64,000 bases of DNA from Lichtheimia corymbifera B2541 (taxonomy: Eukaryota > Mucoromycota > Mucoromycetes > Mucorales > Lichtheimiaceae), in assembly GCA_000697475.1 (NCBI GenBank), contig JNEU01001108.1:62001-126000 (forward strand), read 5' to 3'. Shown piece after piece: positions 25,025 to 36,299 of the stretch. The translations under genes were made by a program, and so were the position numbers. The first letter of the stretch is position 1. Each line of letters begins with the position of its first letter. The notes beneath the pieces are model-generated. The model saw only the letters and a list, made by a program, of their open reading frames with translations, ran no database searches and was not told where the DNA came from.

Positions 25025-25920
25025 CAGCATATACCGATTCTATCAAATACAGCAATACGTTACGTAGACTTTTTGTGCAGAAACAAACTATTGCATAAAG
25101 CGACTACCAAACTTGGATCAGTTAACGTACGCGCCTTCTATATCGGGTTGGATTGTGTCACACAAAGCAACGTGCGTTGCGGTGATGGTGCATGTCAGGA
25201 TCAGAAATTTATCATGGAGTGGGATCAAATGGCACAAACATCACATACACCTACGTTACGAATGGGTGTTGCAATTGCAATATTGTACAGGCAATGACAA
25301 AAGTAAGCGGGGTGGGCAAAAAAGGCAAAAAAACGCGATCCATTGATGAATAAGCGGTAGGATGTTGGACAATGTCGATCGTGCGACCTCAGATAGAGAA
25401 TCAACAAAAAAGTTGCTGCGTCGTCGGCGTCTATTGGCAATGGAAAGGTGAGGAAACACTTGATACTGTTTACTGCAAATGCTTCGTAAGCTAACTTTCC
25501 TTGTTTGGTTTCAATGGGGGTCAAACGTTTGTTTCACAGATGGGCTGTTCCGTTAGTTGCTCCGCTTGATGGCGCAATTGAAACGATTGCCGTGGCTTAT
25601 GGACATCAGTATCTACCTTCTACCCACTGGATCTTGTATCGATGACAACAGTTTCCGTCGCAATTGCAATCACATGTAGGTATATGATTTTGGAATTAAG
25701 CATTGCATGCATGTGTTAATCAGCAAGTGTAGATCGGCAATCCCGATAGTGGGTCAAGGCACACCCGACTGTATTAATATGCAATCGCCGTTTTGTGAAA
25801 CAAAGCGTCCTAGATCAAATCACTGCATTTGTAAGCAACCACGATGTTATATAAATACGGCATCTCTCACACAGCCATATATTTTCTTCTTCACAGATTC
25901 TTCGTCTCTCTACCCTATCA
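25025..25920. other. Intergenic: cystinosin 3' flank and ABC transporter promoter
   Basis: About 900 bp with no supportable gene. The part before 25921 should carry the promoter of the PDR pump; no palindromic PDRE-like element was recognised with confidence. Confidence 0.45.
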
Positions 25921-28900
25921 ATGACTGATCCACAGCGGCGCGACACACCGTCCGATGCCGATTCCAGTGACGAGACTATCATCTACACCTACGATCAACG
26001 ACATTCAACCTATGGCGAAGCTGATGCCGATGCAGTATCCATCAAAGGTATATGTCGAAATTAGAAAAAAAGATCGCCTATATACTCACATGCAATTGGA
26101 TATTAGGTGCTGTTGAAGAATACGAAGAAGTGCAACGTGAATTGTCGAGGATCAGTCGAGCGCAAACAACTGAAAACGATGCTGAAAAGGGCGCGGTGGA
26201 AGAGTTCAATTTGACCGAATTCTTGAGCGGCATGTCTACCGAAGCTCAACAAGCAGGCACTAAACCCAAACATCTTGGCTTGATCTGGAAGAACTTGACA
26301 GTTGAGGTACATTTTGATTTCCGACCGCAACAATTTTTCTCCGTTGCCGACGTTTTATCTAACACACATATCATCTAATATAGGGTCTAGGCGCTGATGC
26401 ACATACAATCCCCACTTTGCAAAGCCAAATCATCAAAGTCCTACAACCATGGAAATATTTTGGCATTGGTTTGGGTGGTAGCCGAAAGACTATTTTGCAC
26501 GGCCTCACTGGGTTTGTCAAGGAGGGCGAAATGATGTTGGTGCTTGGTCGTCCTGGTGCAGGCACAACTACGTTACTCAAGGTGCTTGCCAATCTACGTG
26601 GTTCTTATACCCATATCGGTGGTGAAGTCAGCTATGGTGGCATCGATCATGATACATTCGCCAAACGCTATCGTGGTCAAGTCGCTTACAACGAGGAAGA
26701 AGATCAGCATTATGCCACTCTCACCACTAAGCAAACATTGCAACTTGCTTTGCGTACCAAGACTCCAGGCAACAGACTTCCAAATGAATCCAAAGAGGAC
26801 TTTGTTGACAAGATTTTATATATGCTTGGCAACATGCTTGGTCTCACTAAGCAAATGAACACCCTTGTTGGCAATGCTTTCGTGCGTGGTCTCTCTGGAG
26901 GAGAGAGAAAAAGGTTGTCGATTGCAGAAGTTATGACAACTGCTTCAAGTATAAACCTGTGGGCGAGTACTCAATTCAGTTCTTTTCTTAGCGATTGTGG
27001 GTTCTAACCTTTTTTTTTTTTCGTTAATAGGACGGTGCTACTCGTGGTCTTGATGCAGCATCAGCATTGGATTATGTTCGTTCCTTGCGTATTATGACCG
27101 ACATTTTCAAAAAGACAACCGTTGCCACGCTTTACCAGGCATCAAACAGCATCTTCAATCTCTTTGACAAGGTTCTTTTGTTGGATCAAGGCTATTGCAT
27201 TTATTTTGGTCCTATTGATCAAGCCAAGGCGTACTTTGAAGATCTTGGTTTCTATTGTCCACCTCGCAAATCCACTCCCGATTTCTTGACAGGCCTTTGT
27301 AATCCATTGGAGCGTGAAGTACGACCCGGGTTCGAAGATAAGGTTCCTCAATACGCATCCGATTTCCAAGATCGCTATTATGCATCCGACATTTACAAGA
27401 ACATGATGTCACAACTCGAGGCTTATGAGCAACATATCCATGAGGAGAAGCCTGCTTTATTGTTCGAAGAAGCTGTACGAGAAGAACACCAGAAGCGTGC
27501 TCCCAAAAGCGACCCATTCACCGCATCATTTTATCAACAAATTAAGGCTCTTACCATTCGACAGTTCCATTTATTGATCAAGGATCGTGATGCGTTAATA
27601 TCTCGATACGGCACGGTTTTTACTCTGGCGTTTATTTGTGGTTCTTGCTTTTACAACGTCCCACTTGATTCTGGAGGTGCTTACTCTCGCGGCGGTGCAT
27701 TGATGATGACTACGATTTTCAACACCATGGTGTGCCAAAGGTAAAGCTCTAGTAGTACATGATTGAAATGATCTTTAACTAACTTCGTTGTCATACTATA
27801 ATAGTGAGTTGATTTCCTTTGTAGAAGGAAGATCCATCCTTGAAAAGCACAAGCATTTCGCCATGTATCGCCCAGCTGCATTCTACTTGGCTCAAGTCGT
27901 TATGGATGTACCATTTGCTCTCTTCCAAGGTATGCAATGTGATGACAATGCCATTTTGATCACACATGGACTGACTATGGATCTATTTTAGTGTTTATTT
28001 ATGAGATCATCGCCTACTTCCTTATGGGTCTTGCATTGGATGCTGGTCGTTTCTTTTCGTTCTTTATCACCATGTTCTTCATTATCATGACAATGAACGG
28101 TTTCTTCCGACAAATTGGCGCCATCACTACCAACTTTTTCTTGGCAGGTCAAGCTGCCAATATCTTGTATACGCTTGTCTTGATGAACTCGGGCTACTTT
28201 ATGCCAAAAGCTACAATGCACCCCTGGTTTTCTTGGTATGTCCATTGTTTATTGTAACCGTATTTTATATACTCACATTGCATCTATCTTAGGATTTACT
28301 GGGTTAACCCCATCGCGTATGGATATAAGGCCATTTTGATCAATGAGATGAAAGGACAAGTCTACCCATGCGAGGCAGCTGGTCAATCGGTTCCACAAGG
28401 CCCTGGTTACGAGGATTGGGCTCACAGAGTGTGTACCATGCAGGGAAGCCATCCAGGTCAAAACTATGTTCTCGGAGACGACTACTTGCGTGACTATCTG
28501 AGCTACGAACCATCTCAACAGTGGGCCCCTGATTTTGTTGTGGTAAGTATGATATATGTCATTGCCATGGAAACAACATCTAACATCTGAATTTCAGGTT
28601 ATTGGCTTCTTTTTGCTCTTCACATTGACTACCGCCCTTTGTATGGAATATATCAGCAGCAATGCTAGCGGATCCCTCACCAAGCTCTATTTGCCTGGCA
28701 AAGCTCCCAAACCTCGCACACGTGAAGAAGAAGATGAACGACGTCAACGTCAGCAAGAACTTACAAGCAAGATGGAATCTATTTCGACTGGTGTCACCTT
28801 TTCCTGGAGCAACTTGAATTACACTGTGCCTTTCAAGGGTGGTCCTCTTCAATTACTCAACGATGTTTCGGGTATTGTCAAGCCTGGTCATCTTACTGCA

Positions 28901-30811
28901 TTGATGGGTTCTTCTGGTGCTGGCAAAACCACATTATTGGATGTATTGGCTCGTCGCAAGACCATTGGTAAAGTTGACGGCAAGATTTATCTGAACGGTG
29001 AAGCATTGATGAGCGACTTTGAACGTATCACTGGCTATTGTGAGCAAATGGATATCCACCAACCAGCGGTCACTGTTCGTGAAGCTATGCAATTCTCAGC
29101 TTATTTACGACAAGACGCCAATGTTCCCAAGGCTGAAAAGGATGACTATGTTGAGCAAATCATTCAGTTGCTCGAGATGGAAGATATCGCTGATGCTCAA
29201 ATTGGTGAGGTTGGACATGGCACCGGTATTTCTATCGAGGAACGTAAGCGTCTTACTATTGCCATGGAATTGGTTGCCAAGCCCAAGCTCCTCTTTTTGG
29301 ATGAACCCACCTCTGGATTAGACGCGCAATCATCATACAACATTGTTCGATTTATTCGCAAGCTAGCTGATGCTGGATGGCCTGTGCTTTGCACCATTCA
29401 CCAACCTTCATCGATTCTATTTGAGCATTTCGATCATTTGCTACTCTTGGTACGTGGTGGTCGTACCGCATACCATGGTGAGATTGGCAAGGATGCTCGC
29501 ACTATGATTGATTATTTCGAGTCTCACGGTGGTCCTCGTTGTTCCCCTGATGCCAATCCTGCTGAATATATCCTTGAAGTGGTTGGTGCTGGTACCGCAG
29601 GCAAGGCGAAACGCGACTGGGCTGATGTATGGGCCAATTCAGACGAAGCCAAGGCATTGAAAGAAGAACTTGACGCTATTGAGAGCACAGCCGTTCAGAA
29701 CCCCAACCGCAAGGCTTTGACATATGCAACCTCGTTCTGGAACCAGTTTTATCTTGTCAACAAGCGTATGACTTTGGTGTATTGGCGTTCCCCTGATTAC
29801 AACTTGGGTCGATTTTTGTCATTGATGGCTCTCTCTCTCATCAATGGCTTCATGTATTGGAAGCTGGATTACTCGACATCAGGCATGCAAAATCGTATCT
29901 TTGCTATCTTTGCCAGCTTTTTGATGGGTTATACTTTGGTATGTCGACATACAATGAACCGTACACACAATGAATGTAGATGCTAATTGTCACTTTTATA
30001 TAGATTGTGGTTGCACAACCCAAATTCATGACTGAACGTTTATACTTCCGCCGGGAATATGCATCTCGTTTCTATGGCTGGTTGCCATTTGCCTTGTCAG
30101 CTGCTCTCGTCGAGGTGCCATATATCATTGTCCTCAGTGCTTTCTACATGTTTGGTTTCTATTGGACCACAGGCCTTGTCAATACTTCGGAAGCAGCAGG
30201 TTACTTTTACATCATGCAAGTTGTCTTTGTCACATGGTCTGTCACCCTTGGTTTTGTGATTGCTGGTTTCTCGGAAAAGCCAAACATGGCCGCTGTTTTG
30301 AATCCGCTCATTATTGCCACTCTTGTGTTGTTCACTGGTCTAATGCAGCCAGAGTCAACAATGCCACATTTCTGGAGCTCCTGGATGTATTGGGTTGGTA
30401 AGTAAAACATTTACCTTTTGTTGGAATATCCGAGATCACTTATATATGGGTATATTTATAGATCCTCTTCATTATTTCGTTGAAGGATTGACAGTGAATG
30501 AAATGTCAAGTCTCCCCATTATTTGTGGTGATCGTGATCTTGTCAAGTTCCCACCCCCTGCAGGACAAACATGTGGCGAGTACATGGCTGACTTTTTCAA
30601 CTCTGGTGGCATCGGATATCTTGACAATCCAAATGCAACAGATTTGTGTGGTTATTGCAGCTTCCAATCGGGCGAGGAATATTATAGCTTACAATTTGGA
30701 TGGTCGGCTGCCAACAAGTGGCGTAATTTGGGTGTCATTGCTGGTATCACTGGTTTCAACATCCTCGTCTTCTTCGGTCTCTGCTACTTGAAGCGCACAG
30801 CTCGCCGATAA
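25921..30811 (+). CDS. PDR-type ABC transporter (ABCG, full size)
   Basis: Plasma-membrane drug/lipid efflux pump of about 1,430 residues with the (NBD-TMD)2 order. NBD1: Walker A GRPGAGTTT (26548-26575) where Lys is replaced, signature LSGGERKRLSIAE, Walker B region WDGATRGLDAAS split by an intron. NBD2: canonical Walker A GSSGAGKTT, degenerate signature (GISIEERKRLTIAMELV), Walker B LLFLDEPTSGLDAQSS. This pairing of one deviant and one canonical ATP site is typical of fungal Pdr5/Cdr1 pumps. TMDs with hydrophobic helices follow each NBD (27580-28330, 29780-30440, last helix near 30740). A Cys-containing extracellular loop lies before the last helix. The ATG at 25921 gives an acidic N-terminus. 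Nine introns or so, one with a GC donor. Substrate unknown. Confidence 0.95.
26963..27030 (+). other. GC-AG intron inside the ABC transporter
   Basis: The exon ends in TGG (26960-26962) and must continue at GAC (27031) to give the conserved WDGATRGLD. The 68-nt insert begins GCGAGT and ends TTAATAG after a T-run. No GT donor nearby keeps the frame. This is best read as a GC-AG intron. Confidence 0.75.
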
Positions 30812-31639
30812 GCTCATTGCACTATATACCACTACCACGACCTCTTTTTGAATAATACTAGTTTCATTATAGTCACATTGTACAATTTCCTGCATCAATA
30901 TCCTTATTATAAATATAGAAAGTCTTGGTCCGTGAACAATGCTTAATGATATGTCCAATAAATCGCTGTTGGGATTGCGCACAGATCAACTGCACTTGGG
31001 TACCAATATTTCATATCTCCCGTCGTATGTCCGTCTTACGATATCAACATTAAAGCTTGCTATGCACAACGCATTGACAAGATCTGGTTACAAGAGAAGG
31101 GGTGAATATGTATGTGTCCTTTGTTCAAGACACAATGAGTCAATCAGACACTTTCTCTTCGTTTATTCTTTTACAAGTGGATATATATCTACATCATTCC
31201 CCACACACGGCGAGGTCTTCACATTATAAACACTTAGGAATGGTCGACGAACGAAATGTCATATTTGCTAAAGTATGTATCCTTTAATCCAGCATCATGC
31301 ATAAGAGATAAGGTGAGAGGTACAATGAATTGCTTCAGGTGGAGGGAGATACATAAATTTGGGATGGTTCTATTTTTGCAGGCTGCATTGTGCAAAGGTG
31401 GATGAATGAACGTGAGGTTGCACTTGAAACGTGGTGGCGAATTATAGAGTTGGAGGATGATCGTTGTAAAAGATTGACAGGTTGCACAAAGCAGTCGCTG
31501 TCGAGAAGCATAATTGCATGCGCCAATCATTCAGGGTGATAGCATCATACATAATGGTCGAGTCGACAATGGATACGCTCTTTTTCCACATGTTGTATAT
31601 ACCAAGATCCTTGCATCCCATGCATCCACATCCACATCC
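30812..31639. repeat. Left flank of repeat island with diverged element end
   Basis: Holds no supportable gene. A stretch at about 31115-31195 (GTTCAAGACACAATGAGTCA and, further on, TACAAGTGGATAT) recurs at about 63313-63395 in the same orientation, so it looks like the diverged end of the dispersed element described next. The rest, including short frames on both strands, is unexplained. Confidence 0.5.
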
Positions 31640-33218
31640 ACATCCATAAGAAGTTGTATGTATTGGAGCAAGTTGCTATACGTAAATAAAGCTGATTCTA
31701 TACGATGACTATCTGCTGTTCATGTGAAAAAAGTCTGTAACGCAAGTTGCTGCAAGCAACGAACGCTGTTTGAGACAACAGAGTGAAGATCTTGCTAGCA
31801 GCAAGTGCTGGAATGAATGCTGTTACGTTTGGTCGTCGCAGAGGAGTGTGCAAGAGCGTGTGCTGTAGTAGAATGACAAGATTGTGAACGCTGTTCAAGA
31901 CAATGGAGAATAGACAATGCTAATAGCAACTGCTGGAGTGAATGCTGTTACGATTGGTCGTGGTAGAGGAGTGTACGAGAGCGTGTGTTGTGTCTAAAGA
32001 CTCGTGTGTTGTCGTGGGGTGTACACGCCATGGACCTTGCCATTCAGTCAAAGACAATCGGATCAATACAATCGTAGGCTTGACATGATGGGCTGAAGCA
32101 GGACAATCATTCGCATGGAGTAGTTGCACTTGAATGGGGCATCAGTTGGGAATGGGAGGAAGAGGGAAGAGCTGAAAATTAAATAGGTCAGGCACTGCCT
32201 TACAAATCCATGCACACAATAATTAATCCATGACCTTGATTCCCTCTATCGAACCTGAAACTTACACACAAGATGCTCTTGGTCATGCTGATCAACTTTG
32301 TCTTAATAAAGAACCCACACTTCATTTGAAAATTTCGAAAGGGAGAGCATAATGTGGGATTGACTATAACGGATGAAAAATGGGAAAGCTCCGGATTTAT
32401 GAAAAAGTCAATTAGTATGTAGTTTCTTGGGATTCCCTCTCTCGCACTTGAAACTTGGTCAGAAGGTACTCTCGCACATGCTGATCAATTCCATTCATTT
32501 AAAAACCGCATGGTTCATTATGAACATTTTGAATGCCGGCCAGCCCAAAAGTAGGATAAAGTAGGGTCGGCGCTCCTGTTCCTCGGGATTGTCCACCTCG
32601 AACCTGAAACTTTCACACAACATCCTTTCGACCACGCCGAGCAATTTCGTTCTCATAAAGTCCCCAGAGTTCATTATGAAAACCTTGAATGTTGGAGAGA
32701 CGACGAATGGGTGAAAACATAAATAGGGTGTACGGCCGTGCGCGCCGATATTGCTCATCGGGACGTCGAAACTTGGTCAAGAGGTGCTCTCGGTCATGCT
32801 GATCAACATCGTTCTCATAAAGCCTCTACACATAATTATTTATATTTGGAGAAACAGCCACCTTCATGTTTTACCTATACTGTAAGCGTGATACCATAGG
32901 AAAGGTGATGTTTGTTCATTGTGAAGTAGCTTGACCCTGATAGAGCCGAAGATGCAGACGGAAGTCTTTGTGCAACACAGCTCATTTGCATGAAACTCTG
33001 CAATCAACAAAGACCACTTGCCATATAGCATCACGCTTACAGCATATGTAAAACATAAAGATGCCCATAACTAAAAATTCTACAATGAAACGTGGGGTCT
33101 TCTCGAGCAAAGTTGCTCGTCGGGGTGAAGCGCACCTTGGGTGCAAGTTTCACGATCGTCGTGGCCATTCTCAGATTCACTCAATGTCACCACCAGCCAA
33201 AGTTGAAAAAAATTCAAG
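31640..33218 (+). repeat. Repeat element, copy 1 (left arm of foldback)
   Basis: This copy runs from a leader-like segment (AAGTTGCTATACGTAAATAA at about 31671), through segments around 31740-32200, into tandem subunits each marked by GAAACTT then TGCTGATCAA (GAAACT at 32257, 32450, 32606 and 32768). It is matched in inverted order by 33218-34755 and in direct order by about 36770-38400. It does not carry the acidic frame seen in the other copies. Strand is set by convention only. Confidence 0.85.
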
Positions 33219-33610
33219 AGGTCGACCCACGATCCACTTTGGCTGGTGGTGACATTGCGAAATCTAGGATCGACGAGGTTGATCGTGAAACTTGCACCCA
33301 AGGTGCGCTTGACCCAGCAGAGCAACATTGTTCTATGGAAGACTCCACGTTTCATTGTAAGGTTTGGAGATACAGGCACCTTTATGTTTTTACATATCCT
33401 GAAAGTGTGATGCTTATGATAAGTGGTGTTTGTTCATTGTGAAGTATCATGCAAATGAGCTGGTTACACAAGCACGCCCCTGCACATCTTCCGCTCTATT
33501 AGAGTCCAGCTATACAATGAACAAACACCACTTGTCATATAGCATCATGCATACAGCATATGTAAAAACACAAAGGCGCCTGTATATAAAAATCTCCATA
33601 ATGATGTGTA
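32850..33610. repeat. Nested smaller palindromes at the foldback centre
   Basis: Each arm near the axis is itself a hairpin. At about 33370-33590 a segment with GTGATGCTTATGATAAGTGG and GTTTGTTCATTGTGAAGT is followed by its near complement (CAATGAACAAACACCACTTG, then AGCATCATGCATACAGCATA). A diverged version of the same hairpin lies at about 32870-33065 in copy 1. Confidence 0.75.
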
Positions 33611-35260
33611 GAGGCTTTATGAGAACGATGTTGACCAGCATGACCGAGAGCACCTCCTGAACAAGTTTCGACGTCCCCACCAGCAATATCGGCGCGCACG
33701 GCCGTACACCCTATTTATGTTACCATCCATTCGTCGTCTCTCCTACATTCAATGTTTTCATAATGAACTCTGGGGACTTTATGAGAACGAAATTGCTCGG
33801 CGTGGTCGAAAGGATGTTGTGTGAAAGTTTCAGGTTCGAGGTGGGCAACCTCGGCGAACAGGAGCGTCTACCCTACTTTTCCCTTACATTTGGGCTGGCC
33901 GGCATTCAAAATGTTCATAATGAACCATGCGGTTTTTAAATGAATGGAATTGATCAGCATGTGCGAGAGTACCGTCTGACCAAGTTTCAAGTGCGAGAGA
34001 GGGAATCCCAAGAAACTACATACTAATTGACTTTTTCAAAAATCCGGAGCTTTCCCATTTTTTATCCGTTATAGTCAATCCCACATTATGCTCTCCCTTT
34101 CGAAATTTTCAAATGAAGTGTGGGTTCTTTATTAAGACAAAGTTGTTCAGCATGACCTAGAGCACAATGTGTGAAAGTTTGAGGTTCGAGACAGGCAATC
34201 ACGGTCGTGGAGTAATTTATAGAGTGCATGGCAGTGTCTGACCTATATAATTTCCACTTCTTCCACTCTCGGCATCTTGCCTCTTCCTCCTCCCATTCTC
34301 AACTGTTGCCCCATTCAAGTACAACTATAACCTGCGAACGATTGCCTTGCTTTCAGTCCACCATGTCAATGCTACGAATATCTTGATCCGATTGTCTTGA
34401 GCTTTATGGCAAGCTCATGGCGTGTGCACCCCACTTCAACACACGCCTTTCTTGAAAGCACACACTGTCTTGCACACTCCAATGCCACAATCAAACGAAA
34501 CAGCATTCATTCCAGTAGTTACTATTAGCAATGACTTTATTGTCTCAAGCAGCGTTCACAATCTTGTCAGTCTACTACTACAACACGCTCCTCTGCCACA
34601 ACCATCCCGTAACAGCAGCTACCATTAGCAAGGTCTCCATTGTCTCAAGCTACTTGCGGCCTCCTCACGTGGACAGCTGATAGCCATTGTATAAAAGCAG
34701 CTTTATTTACGTGTGGCAACTTGCAATGATGCATACCACTTCTAATGGATGGTCCCATATCAGCTATCAAGTATCCCGCAATACAAGCACTCTTCGCCTT
34801 ATTGAGCTGCACTGAAAATGACCAAGAAAAAGAGAGACCAACACCCGGATGGAAAAGGAAGCATATCTGCAGCGATCGCAGAGGCTCTTTCTTATTGGAC
34901 TCGCAACGGCTATGGATGAATGGATGGATGCAATCAAGTACAGTAATGCGGAATCCTGGAATGTTGCTTTGGCTACTTGGCTCGTCGTCAGCAGTAACGA
35001 ACATGTGGATACAGCTGAGGATGATGATGGATTGGATGAATTGGATGGCATGGAAACGAGGGCTTATATCTTTGACAAGAGAGGATTTACCACCATGGAT
35101 GATATTGCAACGTTCAAGTCAGTGCATGCAACAGCTACTTTTACAATCATGGATGAAGATGCGATGACGGCAGCAACCAAGAATACAATGACACAACGAC
35201 ACCTGCTGATTCTTTGTGATCCACTGGTTGCCATCTGGAAGGAAAGGAAGGATAGAAATT
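33219..35260 (-). repeat. Repeat element, copy 2 (right arm of foldback, inverted)
   Basis: Inverted relative to copies 1 and 3. Position x in copy 1 pairs with about 66,435 minus x here: CACCTTGGGTGCAAG at about 33131 pairs with CTTGCACCCAAGGTG at about 33291, and GGTCAGGCACTGCC near 32187 pairs with its diverged complement near 34235. Beyond 34755 the copy continues into the acidic frame (34849-35370), which has a counterpart in copy 3 at about 36330-36660. The foldback axis lies at about 33,218 with only some 25-40 bp of unpaired spacer. Confidence 0.85.
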
Positions 35261-35370
35261 TGAAGGCCGGAAGGGGAGATTGGATTATACCCACATCATT
35301 GTATCGAGACGCTCTTGTTCCTTCTGTCATATTACATTCATTAAAGCTTCATTTTTCATATGCTGATTAG
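34849..35370 (+). CDS. Hypothetical acidic protein of repeat element copy 2
   Basis: Open frame of 173 codons with the acidic run HVDTAEDDDGLDELDG (about 35000-35047). The repeat copies keep the same reading frame around this run: copy 3 reads HVDMVEDDDGLDGID on the minus strand at about 36480-36525, and copy 4 reads HVDTSEGDDGWDDD on the minus strand at about 63600-63645. Both are broken soon after by stops or frameshifts. That agreement is better than chance and suggests a once-coding segment. I recognise no domain, catalytic motif, signal peptide or membrane span. It may be a relic or an untranslated frame; the start codon is arbitrary. Confidence 0.35.
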   Translation: MEKEAYLQRSQRLFLIGLATAMDEWMDAIKYSNAESWNVALATWLVVSSNEHVDTAEDDDGLDELDGMETRAYIFDKRGFTTMDDIATFKSVHATATFTIMDEDAMTAATKNTMTQRHLLILCDPLVAIWKERKDRNLKAGRGDWIIPTSLYRDALVPSVILHSLKLHFSYAD

Positions 35371-36299
35371 ACGATGGGTAGTGCCAATAACCGATTGTAT
35401 ACATGTTTTTAAATAGACGCTTGTATTCTCATTGTTAATAAACCCATAGTAATAGTACCCAACAACCCTGCTTGTTACGGAAGCTTGATCCATTGTAAGC
35501 TTAAATCATTACGGCTATGTAAGAAAGATGATGAGCTCTGTGGCACAAGTACATACATCATAATGCTTACCTATGACAACGGCCCTATCAGCATGATCCA
35601 CCTTGTATGTATAGCCTTATATAAGAACGAACCCTAGAGGCAAACAATATCATTACCGCTCATAGTTTGGATGCGCTGATCATTTATGCTTGTTAACCAC
35701 ATCATCATACGCAGACCTTACTATTTAGGGATTGTCTATCATGCACCCTCCACCAATAAGAACCTTTCATACCTTGCCCCTACATACAATGTTGTATAAT
35801 TAGCGTAGCTGAAAGCTATCATAGGTAAGCATGGCACGTTCATGTACTCGTGAATCGTTGTATCACAACAGCTCATTCTTTCTTGAGCAGAGTGAATCAA
35901 GTTACAATTAACCAAGCACTATGTTGGGAATCATCACTCCCGAATTAATATCTTGCAATGCAAGCGTTCGAGAACAATTCCTGCCTTTCGTCTATCAATA
36001 CATGAACTACTAGGACTTGTGACAAAAGAACAAAAGCGTCTCGATACGATGATGTAAATTATCCAATCTCACTTTCCAACCTTCAAGCTTCTATTCCCCC
36101 TCCTTTCAATCCAGAAACCACCCAGTGATCCACAACTTAAGTTCATGAACTGATAGCATGATGCTTGTTTAGATAATATGTTGAATTTAATGGAAAAGTC
36201 GAAGAATAGCACATGGTAGTGTATATGTTGTTTATCGAGAAAGTATGATAAGGGGACAGCATTGTAAATTGATAAGCTATAGGTGAATCACATCGAGTC
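35371..36299. other. Spacer between repeat copies 2 and 3
   Basis: Roughly 0.9 kb, AT-rich, with no supportable gene on either strand and no clear similarity to the repeat copies. It is the loop of the second, outer inverted repeat formed by copies 2 and 3 (axis near 35,750). Confidence 0.5.
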
